A stretch of 64,000 nucleotides of DNA, taken from the NCBI GenBank assembly GCA_934746015.1, contig CAKVEW010000004.1, forward strand, positions 1 through 64,000, given 5' to 3'. Source of the stretch: an uncultured Clostridium sp. Its GTDB lineage: Bacteria; Bacillota; Clostridia; Clostridiales; Clostridiaceae. A model generated the notes under the pieces. That model had not been told where the DNA came from. It did no database searches and saw only the letters and a list, made by a program, of their open reading frames with translations. This document shows, piece by piece, positions 1 to 8,085 of the stretch. The translations under genes and the position numbers were made by a program. Within the stretch, counting starts at the first letter, position 1, and each line of letters starts with the position of its first letter.

Positions 1-147
1 AAGAAAATAAATAATCATCAAATAATTATGCATTTTCATGTTGGAATTTTTCAACATTTTGATGTTGACATTTACAAAATAATAAGCAATACTTAAAATG
101 ATATTGTACCCATATATTCATCGGTAACAGGTGAATCGTTTTTATAG

Positions 148-1291
148 GTGTATTCTATCAAAAATATAGTATTTACGGAAGGTGTAGATATTCCAGAAAT
201 AAATACAATATTATTTTTAAGACCAACAGAAAGTTTAACTGTATTTTTACAACAACTTGGAAGAGGTTTAAGACTTCATGAAGATAAAGAATGTTTAACA
301 GTTTTAGACTTTGTAGGAGAAGCACATAAGAATTATAGTTTTGAAGATAAGTTTATAGCTTTAATTGGAAGAAGTAATAGACCTGTAAAAGATTATATTG
401 AAAATGGATTTTTAACCTTACCTAAGGGATGCTATATTCAATTAGAAAAGGAAGCTAAGGAGTATATATTAAGAAATATAAAGTCTTCAACTAATTCAAA
501 AGCATATTTAATTAATAAGCTTAGAACTTTTAAAGATGATACAGCTTTAGATTTAACTTTAGAGAACTTTTTAGAATATCATAACTTATCTTTAGTAGAT
601 TTTTACGGAAAAACTAAAGATAGAAGCTTTAATGCTTAATATGATGTATTATATTTTCTATAATGATGCACCACAAAAACAAGGATTAGCTTCATTAAAG
701 GAAGGTATTAATAGAGTACTTAATAATAAAACTATGATGAAGGAAGTTTGCGATATATTAACTTATAATTATAAGCATCTTGAATTTGTAGATAAAAAAG
801 TTAATTTAGGCTATGAATGTCCTTTAGATTTACATTGTGATTATACAACAGATGTAATAATGGCTGCCTTTGGTTATTATAATGAAGATAAGAAACCTGC
901 CTTTAGAGAAGGGGTTAAATATTTTGAAGATAAGAAAACAGATATATTCTTTATTACCTTAAATAAAAGTGATAAGGACTTTTCACCTTCAACCTTATAT
1001 GAGGATTACGCAATAAACGAAAAATTATTTCATTGGCAAACACAATCTAGAACTTCGGTGGAAAGTCCAACAGCGCAAAGATATATTAATCATTTAAAAA
1101 CTAGCAATAATATAGCTCTTTTTGTTAGAGAATATAAGGAAAGAGATGGACTTAGATCACCATTTACTTATTTAGGAACTTGTGAATATAGAAGTCATGC
1201 TGGAAATAAACCAATTAGCTTTGTTTGGGAGTTACATGAAGAAATACCAGCTAAGCTGATTAATAAAGCAAATAAATCAATTATTATTTAA
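148..1291 (+). pseudogene. Remnant of DUF3427-type superfamily II helicase (5'-truncated, frame-broken)
   Basis: Two consecutive frames together look like the C-terminal half of a DEAD/DEAH-type helicase. The first (148-639) holds motif V/VI-like text, EGVDIPEINTILFLRPTES followed by QQLGRGLRL, but Walker A, DEAH and the N-terminal PLD-like region of this family are absent. It begins at a GTG directly after an in-frame TAG, so the 5' part is lost. Its frame stops at 637-639. The second (632-1291) overlaps by 8 nt and resembles the DUF3427 domain, with YECPLDLH, FHWQTQSRTS and FVREYK. The break between them implies a frameshift or small deletion. Intact relatives have roughly 900-1000 residues and are often found in defence or mobile contexts. 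Neither piece is likely to be functional. Bases 1-147 show no recognisable gene. Confidence 0.8.
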
Positions 1292-1399
1292 TATCTAAAT
1301 AATTGATATTTATGCAAAGTTTATATAGAATTTTATGTTTAATAATATAAATAATTGGGATATAATAAAGCTAAATATGTAAATATAAGGAGTTCCTAT

Positions 1400-1831
1400 A
1401 TGAATAAAGAAGAATTTATAAAAAAGATAAAAAAATATAGAGAAATTATAGCCTTATGTGAATTTGGTAGTTATGGTACTCAGCATTGGATTAAAGATAG
1501 AAGTGATATTGATTTACTTGTTGTTGTGGGACCAAAGGTGGATTTTTTAGATACAATTAATATTGAAGATGAAATAAAGGAAATAGCTAAAGATTTCTAT
1601 AAATATGAGAAAATACATTTAACTTTTATATTATTTAATGATTTTACTAATAAATATGCTCGTATTGCAGTAGATAGTGATAACCAATATATTTTAGATG
1701 AAGAAAGATGGTATGATTTTAATCATTATGTGCTAAAGTCAGTAAGAAATAACGAGAAATTAGAGAAAACATTAAAAGTAGATGAGCAATATAGTTATTT
1801 TGGAGGTATTATAGATGAGTCCTTATTATAG
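1400..1831 (+). CDS. mntA: MntA-type nucleotidyltransferase antitoxin
   Basis: Minimal nucleotidyltransferase of the polymerase-beta fold. Residues 23-38 contain GS followed 11 residues later by DID, the metal-binding signature of MNT proteins. The start is set at ATG 1400 because AAGGAG (1387-1392) sits 7 nt upstream; an ATG at 1355 in the same frame has no ribosome binding site. Its stop overlaps the next gene, a HEPN protein, by 17 nt. This is the classic antitoxin-toxin order of the HepT/MntA (type VII) systems, in which MntA AMPylates HepT. A third acidic residue, often in a vD(l/i)v strand, is not obvious: the matching strand reads KIHLTFILF. That could mean low or altered catalysis. 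A TATAAT at 1361-1366 may be its -10 box. Confidence 0.8.
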   Translation: MNKEEFIKKIKKYREIIALCEFGSYGTQHWIKDRSDIDLLVVVGPKVDFLDTINIEDEIKEIAKDFYKYEKIHLTFILFNDFTNKYARIAVDSDNQYILDEERWYDFNHYVLKSVRNNEKLEKTLKVDEQYSYFGGIIDESLL

Positions 1832-2267
1832 ATATAAAAAAGAGAAATTTTTAGAAAAATATCAAAGTGCATATGATAATTTAGAAGATCTTAAAGAAGC
1901 TATAATTGAATATAAGAAAAGCCATAATAGGATAATAAGAAGAGCAATGTTTGCTTATTTTCAGGATTTCTCTGAATATATAGTAGATATGTGTGAGAGT
2001 TATATAATAATAAATGATGGAAAAATAAAAAGTAACATGTCAGCTATACAAATAATTGAAAAATCATATGATATGGGATTTTTTGATGAAAATCTAAAGG
2101 GATATCTTATTATGGCTATAAAGCTAAGAAATAGATATACTCATGATTATTATTTAAGGGAAGAAAGTGAAAAATTCATAGAAGAGTTTTGTTTTAAGAA
2201 GTTAGCATATTTAAATATATTCTTAGAAGAAAGTAAGGATAAGGTTATTTTAAGATATAGAGAATAA
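1815..2267 (+). CDS. hepT: HepT-like HEPN ribonuclease toxin
   Basis: All-helical HEPN protein of 150 residues. The decisive motif is RNRYTHDY near residue 110, which matches the RX4HXY / RNxxxHxY catalytic signature of HEPN RNases. The gene starts at ATG 1815 behind GGAGG (1802-1806), inside the end of the nucleotidyltransferase gene, so the two are translationally coupled. In characterised HepT/MntA pairs the toxin cleaves RNA (tRNA in one case) and is silenced by AMPylation of the motif tyrosine, which is present here. The pair sits among gene relics, typical of accessory DNA. The RNA target cannot be inferred from sequence. Confidence 0.8.
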   Translation: MSPYYRYKKEKFLEKYQSAYDNLEDLKEAIIEYKKSHNRIIRRAMFAYFQDFSEYIVDMCESYIIINDGKIKSNMSAIQIIEKSYDMGFFDENLKGYLIMAIKLRNRYTHDYYLREESEKFIEEFCFKKLAYLNIFLEESKDKVILRYRE

Positions 2268-2290
2268 TATATGTATAAGTGTAATTATTA

Positions 2291-2401
2291 AATTTAAATG
2301 CACATAATGATGTGATATGGGTTTCATTAGAAAAATTATCATCACAAACGTGGGTCCCAGCAGATATTGAGGTAGTTAATGAATTGTTAAGAAGATACTA
2401 A
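2291..2401 (+). pseudogene. 3' relic of a Nudix hydrolase gene
   Basis: An open stretch of 36 codons ending in TAA reads NLNAHNDVIWVSLEKLSSQ and then TWVPADIEVVNELLRRY. It aligns almost residue for residue with the last 36 residues of the intact Nudix protein at 4396-4782 (NLNVHSDAKWVSLNELSSQ, NWIPADIQVVEKILGAY). The frame opens just after a stop at 2282-2284, and the Nudix box and everything before it are missing. It is therefore a leftover 3' end of a paralogue, probably from a duplication and deletion. Confidence 0.8.
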
Positions 2402-2491
2402 TATTAATTATTAAAAGATATAAAAATATAGCATATTTAATTTTCCCTCTAAGTAATATTTATTAAGTAGATATTTTAGGGGGAATAACTT

Positions 2492-2902
2492 TTGAATAAT
2501 TATGAAGAAAAGAAAGCTATTAAAGTAATAAAAAAAGAAATTAAAGATAAGGCAGATAGTTTAATTGAAAAAAATAAAATGCTTAAAAAGTATGAAAAAA
2601 GCCAAGTTTTAGTTTCTACAATAGGCATAGTAGGAACAATAATATATTGCTTTTTAACAAATAAGAATAATAGCTTAAATGATATTTGGTCAAGATATGA
2701 ATTCTATGGAGCTTTAGTTTTTGTTCTAATTTATAATGCTACTATTGAGAAAAGAGTTAAGAGCTTAAAGAAAGAAGTAGATAGGGGAAAGGAAATTATT
2801 AAAAATAAAATTATTCTTAGAATATGTAATTGTGATGGTAACTGTTACTGCAAAGAAGAATTAAATGAATATATGAAGGAAAATGGTATAATAATTATTT
2901 AG
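2492..2902 (+). CDS. Small membrane protein with C-terminal Cys cluster, unknown function
   Basis: Not recognised. The 136-residue product has a lysine-rich, probably coiled N-terminal 40 residues, two hydrophobic segments (about 40-57 and 71-86), a second charged helix, and a short tail with CNCDGNCYC. Four cysteines in nine residues could bind metal or form disulfides. The start is TTG 2492, preceded by a strong AGGGGGA about 8 nt upstream. A rho-independent terminator lies beyond at 3213-3260. The reading frame and ribosome binding site support a real gene, but no role can be proposed. Confidence 0.65.
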   Translation: MNNYEEKKAIKVIKKEIKDKADSLIEKNKMLKKYEKSQVLVSTIGIVGTIIYCFLTNKNNSLNDIWSRYEFYGALVFVLIYNATIEKRVKSLKKEVDRGKEIIKNKIILRICNCDGNCYCKEELNEYMKENGIIII

Positions 2903-3000
2903 TATTAAGGTTTCTCTATATATTATTATGATATATGATTAAACTCTGATTAATTACCCATAACTAATAATGGAATATTAGCTTTATGGAAAAAGGTTAA

Positions 3001-3132
3001 TCCAAAAAGGATGAAGTAAATCGAAATAACTACAATGAATTTGCAGAGAAATATATTGAAAGATCATCTGAAGTTATTAGTTATCGTGGCAATATTATAT
3101 TAGAGCAATTAAGGAAAAAGATTTCTTTATAG
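3001..3132 (+). pseudogene. Possible N-terminal relic of a SAM-dependent methyltransferase
   Basis: A 43-codon open stretch between stops (2998-3000 and 3130-3132) reads DEVNRNNYNEFAEKYIERSS and continues with EVISYRGNIILEQL. The NNYNEFAEKYIER pattern is typical of the first helix of class I methyltransferases ('yn..A..Y'). There is no start codon or downstream domain. The match is short, so this is only a suggestion. The rest of the gap 2903-3363 holds one terminator and nothing else recognisable. Confidence 0.3.
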
Positions 3133-3212
3133 GATAAAAATAATATCGAAAGGTATTATATATAATGGTATTATTTACTTACAAATACTGATTGTTAGTG
3201 TAATTGAGAAAT

Positions 3213-3260
3213 AACAAAAGCAGAAATAATATTATCTTATTATTTTTGCTTTGTTTTTTT
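3213..3260 (+). terminator. Rho-independent terminator
   Basis: AACAAAAGCAGAAATAAT pairs, with one bulge and one mismatch, with the later ATTATTTTTGCTTTGTT and is followed by a T-run. It closes the 2492-2902 transcription unit. Confidence 0.65.
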
Positions 3261-3363
3261 ATATTCTTATGAGAATTAATAGTTAGTAAAAAGAATTCAT
3301 TGGATTATATAATTAAGTTTAATTAATAGAATATTTCTAGTGATTTTATAAGGGGGAAGGACA

Positions 3364-4269
3364 ATGATACCTGAAATGAAATATACTTATGATGAAATGC
3401 CTAAAGTTACTAAATATCCAGAAGGAACTAAAGTTATTAAAGGTGATAAAAATGAGATAAGAGCATTTATTGGAGAAGACGTTGTATATTCTACTAAGTA
3501 TGGAGTTGAATTAAAGCTTAGGGTTGCTTATCCAGAGAACTTAGAGGGGAATAAAAAGTATCCTCTATTTATGCATGTTCAAGGCTCTGCTTGGATGAAA
3601 CAAAATTTAAGCGAACATATTTTAGACTTCAAAGATATTGTAACTAAGGGATATATTTTAGTTATTGTTGAATATCGTCCTAATGATGTAGTAATATTTC
3701 CAGGTCAAATACTAGATGTTAAGTGTGCTGTAAGATATATTCAAAATCATTCTGAAGAGTTAAGGGTTGATATAAATAATATATTTCTTTCTGGTGATTC
3801 AAGCGGAGGACATACATCCTCTATGTGCTGGGCTACTTGGAAAAATCATAAGCTAGATTATACAGATGAACCCTTATGTGATGTAAGAGGATTTATAAAC
3901 TTATATGGTGTAAGTAATTTATCAACAATGCATAAATACTGCTCTGCCTTTGAACATGATAAAGCCTCTCCAGCAACTATGATACTTGGAGTTGATAATT
4001 TATTAGATAATTTAGATTTAGCTTTAAAGTCATCCCCTGTGTATTATGTTGATGAAAATTCTAATAATTACCCATTATTAATAATCCATGGGAATAAAGA
4101 TAGAGTTGTACCTTTTGAACAAAGTATAGAGTTATACGAGAAATGTGTTAATTATAATAAAAATACTGAATTCTATTGTGTAGATGATGGGGATCATGGT
4201 GGAAATGTTTTTTATTGCCAAGAAACAATTAATATAATTATTGATTTTTTAGAAAAGAATAAAAAATAG
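3364..4269 (+). CDS. Alpha/beta hydrolase, esterase/acetyl-esterase family
   Basis: Cytoplasmic carboxylesterase-type hydrolase of 301 residues with no signal peptide. The oxyanion region reads HVQGSAW in place of the usual HGGG. The nucleophile elbow is GDSSGG, the acid loop LLIIHGNKDRVVPFEQS supplies Asp, and DDGDHGG near the C-terminus supplies His. The order Ser-Asp-His and the 300-residue length fit the esterase/lipase families that deacetylate sugars or hydrolyse short acyl esters. The ATG follows AGGGGGAAGG with good spacing. No partner gene shows the substrate. A related but not close esterase is at 43727-44554. Confidence 0.8.
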   Translation: MIPEMKYTYDEMPKVTKYPEGTKVIKGDKNEIRAFIGEDVVYSTKYGVELKLRVAYPENLEGNKKYPLFMHVQGSAWMKQNLSEHILDFKDIVTKGYILVIVEYRPNDVVIFPGQILDVKCAVRYIQNHSEELRVDINNIFLSGDSSGGHTSSMCWATWKNHKLDYTDEPLCDVRGFINLYGVSNLSTMHKYCSAFEHDKASPATMILGVDNLLDNLDLALKSSPVYYVDENSNNYPLLIIHGNKDRVVPFEQSIELYEKCVNYNKNTEFYCVDDGDHGGNVFYCQETINIIIDFLEKNKK

Positions 4270-4395
4270 TTAAATCTATGGTATTTAATTTAAAACTTAT
4301 GTAATAAAGAAATAGAAGCTCAATAGTAGAAATTTTTGAAATATGTTAATATAGAATTAAAGTGAAAAATAGAATTAATAAGGGAAGTAGGAGTA

Positions 4396-4782
4396 ATGAA
4401 AACAATAGAGGTAGTTGCAGCTATAATAAAAAAAGAAGATAAAATATTTATCACTCGTAGAAGCTATGGTGAATTTAAGGATATGTGGGAATTCCCAGGT
4501 GGGAAAATAGAAGCTGAAGAAACAAAAGAAGAGGCTTTAATTAGAGAAATTAAGGAGGAACTTGAGTTAGATATTAATAACTTGGAATATCTAACAACAG
4601 TAGAATATGATTATCCTAATTTTCATTTAGTTATGTATTGTTTTATTTGTGAAATATGTGGCGGAACTCTTAACTTAAATGTACATAGTGATGCGAAGTG
4701 GGTTTCATTAAATGAGTTATCATCACAAAATTGGATACCAGCAGATATTCAAGTAGTTGAAAAGATATTAGGAGCTTACTAA
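4396..4782 (+). CDS. Nudix hydrolase, MutT-like
   Basis: 128-residue Nudix protein of the MutT/8-oxo-dGTP diphosphatase subfamily by size and layout. The Nudix box runs from the G of FPGGK to REIKEELEL. The catalytic RE..EE residues are intact, and the usual Gly after them is Glu. MutT-type proteins hydrolyse oxidised nucleoside triphosphates to monophosphates. The sequence ends with VSLNELSSQNWIPADIQVVE, which is repeated in the relic at 2291-2401. It appears to be a single-gene unit ending in a shared bidirectional terminator. Substrate specificity cannot be assigned from sequence. Confidence 0.85.
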   Translation: MKTIEVVAAIIKKEDKIFITRRSYGEFKDMWEFPGGKIEAEETKEEALIREIKEELELDINNLEYLTTVEYDYPNFHLVMYCFICEICGGTLNLNVHSDAKWVSLNELSSQNWIPADIQVVEKILGAY

Positions 4783-4801
4783 AATTAATATATATAAATA
4801 A

Positions 4802-4842
4802 GGAAAACCTATAATACGTTATGTGATATTATAGGTTTTCTT
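4802..4842. terminator. Bidirectional terminator between convergent genes
   Basis: GGAAAACCTATAAT and ATTATAGGTTTTC form a long stem, with A-rich sequence on one side and T-rich on the other. It serves the Nudix gene on the plus strand and the exonuclease gene on the minus strand, whose stop codon (4829-4831) lies in the 3' arm. Confidence 0.75.
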
Positions 4843-5575
4843 CTATATCTATAAGAAATTGATTAGTCTTACCCATATTGTATGCTAATTTTATCATGCT
4901 GATTTCTTTAGAGGTTAATTTTTTATTATACATTTTTTCAATTTGAAGAATTAAGGCATTATAATCAACTTTCTTTTTAGGCTCTGATTTTATTCTGATA
5001 GGTGTATGAGTATAAACTTTAGGCTCTATTGAATCAGTATATAATTTTTTAAATACCTCAGCTGTATAGTAAGCGTCATTAAAAGCATTATGGAATTCAG
5101 AACTTATATGTATATTTAGAAAATCTAGTGCGTTTTTTAGTCCAATCCTTTTTTTACATGGAACTTTAAAATGTTTACTAGCATAATCTTGAATGTCTAT
5201 ATAATGTTTAGGAAAGTTTTCAGTAGGAAGATTAAAGTAAATAATAGCTTTATATAATTCTCTTAAGTCTACAATTCCCCAAATAATAAATGTTATATCT
5301 TCTTTTCCAATGAAATTCATAAAGTCATAATAAATATCAGTAAATTCTTTAGCAGAAGAAACCATTTCATCAGTAATCTTTGTTAAATCTTGAATATAAG
5401 GAAGAATATTTTTATACACGGTAGGTTTAACTAACTCATTAAATGTTGAAATAGTTTTAAAATCTTTATCTAGTTTTACTGCTCCAATTTGGATTATTTC
5501 AAAGGGTAACTGAGTAATCCTATCTTCTTTATTAGAACTTTGATTAAATTCTAAATCAAATATAATATACTTCAT
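4829..5575 (-). CDS. DEDDh-family 3'-5' exonuclease (RNase T / DnaQ-like)
   Basis: Single-domain exonuclease of the DEDDh class. The first motif is IIFDLEFNQ right at the N-terminus (the two metal-binding acids), with a mid-sequence Asp region (IIWGIVDLRELY) and HNAFNDAYYTAEVF carrying the final His and Asp. The start is set at ATG 5575 because AGAGGTGG lies 5 nt upstream; a longer frame to 5608 would bury that site. About 60 residues follow the exonuclease fold and are lysine-rich. Clostridial homologues of this type occur as stand-alone genes, and an RNA or DNA 3'-end processing role is inferred from the family only. Confidence 0.85.
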   Translation of the reverse strand: MKYIIFDLEFNQSSNKEDRITQLPFEIIQIGAVKLDKDFKTISTFNELVKPTVYKNILPYIQDLTKITDEMVSSAKEFTDIYYDFMNFIGKEDITFIIWGIVDLRELYKAIIYFNLPTENFPKHYIDIQDYASKHFKVPCKKRIGLKNALDFLNIHISSEFHNAFNDAYYTAEVFKKLYTDSIEPKVYTHTPIRIKSEPKKKVDYNALILQIEKMYNKKLTSKEISMIKLAYNMGKTNQFLIDIEENL

Positions 5576-5745
5576 ATATACCACCTCTTTTAAATATATT
5601 ATGCTCAAATTATATAGTATCAGCTTATATCGTTATAAGTATTTCTTCTTATATCCATATTACTGCTTTTAGATAATTTAGTATCTCTTTAATTATATTA
5701 TATATGGATAAATAGAAGCTAACTCGAATCTTCCTAATAGGGAAT

Positions 5746-6456
5746 TTAATTTTTAGAGGTACCTTTTGATTTATTTCTTTTTATTAAATAAAAAATAACA
5801 ACAATTAAAACTATTATAATTAAAATAAATAACATTATTCTAAAAATACTATAAGCTTCATATTCAAATTGTAAATTTGTATCACTATTAATTTGATCTA
5901 GAGTGTAGGTCCATTCTAAGGTATCTTCATTTATTACATTATTAGAATTTGATGATAATATTTTACCAGGTATAATAATCTTATTGCTAAATGATATATA
6001 CCTTAAGTAAGATGATAAATTACTATCTGCAAGAGATGGTAAATATGCTGATAAATTACTATCCACAAGGGAAGATAAATTAGAAAGGAATTTTATATCA
6101 AAAGTGTATATGTTTTTAAATAAAGAAGTTGATTTATGGGTTTCTGTTGATAGGTAATCTTTTAGTTTATTATGTGATAATAGATAATTAATAACCTCTC
6201 TAGATAAAACTACTTCATCAACATACATGTCAGTTTCGTTATTATATGATGATTTAACTACTAAATAAGAATTTATTTTATCCTTTATAATATTGTCTCC
6301 TAATTTATTTTTAACTAATGAATCATAACTTAAAATAATTTTAATCTTAGAAATATTATCCCCTTTTATTGTAGTCTCTGTACTAATGTTTGCACTACCA
6401 CAAGAAACTAAAAAAAGTGATATGAGTAAAATTAATAATATTCTTATTTTTTTCAT
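5746..6456 (-). CDS. LppM-like (DUF3153) lipoprotein with C-terminal membrane anchor
   Basis: The N-terminus MKKIRILLILLISLFLVSCG is a lipoprotein signal peptide with lipobox LVSC. The mature part resembles the LppM/DUF3153 fold: an alternating, strand-rich region followed by a single membrane helix near the C-terminus and a basic tail (KRNKSKG). The start is at ATG 6456, preceded by GGAGG; a TTG 12 nt further upstream would overlap that site. An in-frame 36-bp tandem duplication gives LVDSNLSAYLPS followed by LADSNLSSYLRY, at 6014-6085 in the DNA. The function of such proteins in clostridia is unknown. Confidence 0.65.
   Translation of the reverse strand: MKKIRILLILLISLFLVSCGSANISTETTIKGDNISKIKIILSYDSLVKNKLGDNIIKDKINSYLVVKSSYNNETDMYVDEVVLSREVINYLLSHNKLKDYLSTETHKSTSLFKNIYTFDIKFLSNLSSLVDSNLSAYLPSLADSNLSSYLRYISFSNKIIIPGKILSSNSNNVINEDTLEWTYTLDQINSDTNLQFEYEAYSIFRIMLFILIIIVLIVVIFYLIKRNKSKGTSKN
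6014..6085. repeat. 36-bp in-frame tandem duplication
   Basis: GATAAATTACTATC occurs at 6014 and again at 6050, with the flanking bases also conserved. This gives two copies of a 12-residue unit inside the LppM-like gene. Confidence 0.75.
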
Positions 6457-6637
6457 ACCTACCTCCAAATATAATATTCCAATATGCTAAGGAATATAAA
6501 ATTTTCATAAAAATCTTATAATAGCTTAACAGATTATTAACAGTAACATTATTCACCAAATTGTTAATAAAAATACAAAAAAATATTTTCGATATTTACT
6601 TTTGTTTAAATAAATATCGAAAATATAAGGTTAAGGT

Positions 6638-7273
6638 CTATATATTTCTAACACTTTCATAAAAAGAGCTTTTTATGCTTAAAATTAAATTAGAAGATGA
6701 ATTTCCATTTAATATATTTTTCATAGTATGATCTTTTATTCTATCATAGGTATTAAATGTCATTTCAGCCTTACTGCTGTCATTGTAAACTTTCCAATAT
6801 TTACATAACAAGCACTTCTTTGTAGTACATTCCATAAAATCTTTTACATCTTTAATGGGTATTCCAAGAAATAACCCAAGTTCGTGAGGGCAATGATATT
6901 TTTCATACCTAACTTTTAGTATAGATACATAATCAATAATAGATGAGGTAGAAGGATATCCTAGATTACTTAAGAACTCAATATTATCTTTAGAATTTAA
7001 TTGCCTTTCTAATATTAATTCATCATAGACCATAACTACAATTGAGTTAATAGATTCTCTTAATTCAATATAGTTTAGCTGTAGTTCTTCTATAAAAAAA
7101 CGACCTAGGGTATTCCAATTATTATATAGTTTATAGTTATTCTTTTTTATTGTAATTGTAACAGCAGGCTTAACACCAGCTATTACTAAGGATAAATTAT
7201 ATATTAAAAAGTTTTCTACATATTCTTTATCGGCCATTGAGTTTAATTTATCATAAAAATTTAAATATCCCAT
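6638..7273 (-). CDS. DUF3793 family protein
   Basis: 211-residue soluble protein with the hallmarks of DUF3793: VKPAVTITI near the N-terminus, CPHELGLFLGIPIKDVKDF in the middle and CLLCKYWKVY later. It lies 22 bp downstream of the flavodoxin gene on the same strand. In clostridia DUF3793 genes are commonly found beside flavodoxins and iron-transport genes. With the Fur-type promoter upstream, it is probably expressed under iron limitation. The conserved cysteines could bind a metal or cluster, but its activity is unknown. Confidence 0.75.
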   Translation of the reverse strand: MGYLNFYDKLNSMADKEYVENFLIYNLSLVIAGVKPAVTITIKKNNYKLYNNWNTLGRFFIEELQLNYIELRESINSIVVMVYDELILERQLNSKDNIEFLSNLGYPSTSSIIDYVSILKVRYEKYHCPHELGLFLGIPIKDVKDFMECTTKKCLLCKYWKVYNDSSKAEMTFNTYDRIKDHTMKNILNGNSSSNLILSIKSSFYESVRNI

Positions 7274-7295
7274 TTATATCACCGCCAAGTAATTT

Positions 7296-7712
7296 TTATA
7301 TAGAAGCTATTTTTTTACCAAAATCTATACATTCATCTTCGCTTCCATCAGGTTCATTTTGTATTATTAATGGTGAATCAATAATACTACATCCGTAGCC
7401 TATCATTCTTTCTTCAAAATCTCTCATCCATTGACCATCTCCCCAGCCATATGAGCCGAAAAGAGCAACTTTTTTTCCAGATATTTTAGATGAAATATCT
7501 TCTATAAAAGGTTCAAATTCAGATTCTTCAAGAACTTCGTCACCCATAGCAGGACAGCCTAATATAAGTATTTCATCTTCTAGTATTTCAGCTATATTTA
7601 CATCGGAAACGTTTATTATACTTGCACTTTTTCCAGCTTGTACAATTCCGTCATTAATTAATTCTGCCATTTTTTCTGTATTACCTGTTCCAGACCAGTA
7701 TATTATTTTCAT
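7296..7712 (-). CDS. Short-chain flavodoxin
   Basis: 138-residue flavodoxin. The FMN phosphate loop is WSGTGNTEKMAELI at residues 5-18, and an FMN ring-stacking region is GSYGWGDGQWMRDF around residue 85. Flavodoxins are low-potential one-electron carriers that replace ferredoxin when iron is scarce. The gene starts behind AAGGAG and is driven by a promoter overlapped by a near-consensus Fur box (7745-7763), so iron repression is the natural model. It is followed by a DUF3793 gene in the same transcription unit. Confidence 0.9.
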   Translation of the reverse strand: MKIIYWSGTGNTEKMAELINDGIVQAGKSASIINVSDVNIAEILEDEILILGCPAMGDEVLEESEFEPFIEDISSKISGKKVALFGSYGWGDGQWMRDFEERMIGYGCSIIDSPLIIQNEPDGSEDECIDFGKKIASI

Positions 7713-7744
7713 ATAAACAACTCCTTAAATATAATAATTACGAT

Positions 7745-7798
7745 AATAATGATAATCATTATCAATTAAATTATATGTTGTTTGAATTTTAATGTCAA
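7745..7798 (-). promoter_or_regulatory. Flavodoxin promoter with Fur box
   Basis: On the minus strand TTGACA (7793-7798) and TATAAT (7770-7775) are 17 bp apart. Six bases downstream of the -10 lies AATAATGATAATCATTATC (7745-7763), which differs from the classical 19-bp Fur box at one position. The rest of the gap 7713-8085 holds only AT-rich sequence. Confidence 0.8.
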
Positions 7799-8085
7799 GA
7801 ACTATATAAAATTTAATAATTTAGAATATTTTTATATTATGTTTCATTTAATTTATAATAGTTCAAGTATTTTTTTAGACATTATTGAAAATGAATTTAC
7901 ATTTAGTATAATATTAATGTTAAATTAGGATTAAAAAAGTAAAGTTTAGGGTAAATTTAATATTTAATAGTAAAATTGATTATTAAGTTATATAAAATGA
8001 AATAATGTTAATAAATATTTAAAGATAAAAACTATAAATGACAGTTATAATGAAATATCTAAGATATAGAGGGGTGATTGTATCA

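Noticed and set aside
1-147. Upstream half of the broken helicase
   Set aside because: No frame in this stretch carries helicase motifs; it is AT-rich sequence unrelated to the family.
7713-8085. VirR/AgrA-type direct-repeat operator for the LytTR regulator
   Set aside because: No CCAGTT-type repeats or convincing 9-12-bp direct repeats were found; only the Fur-box promoter stands out.
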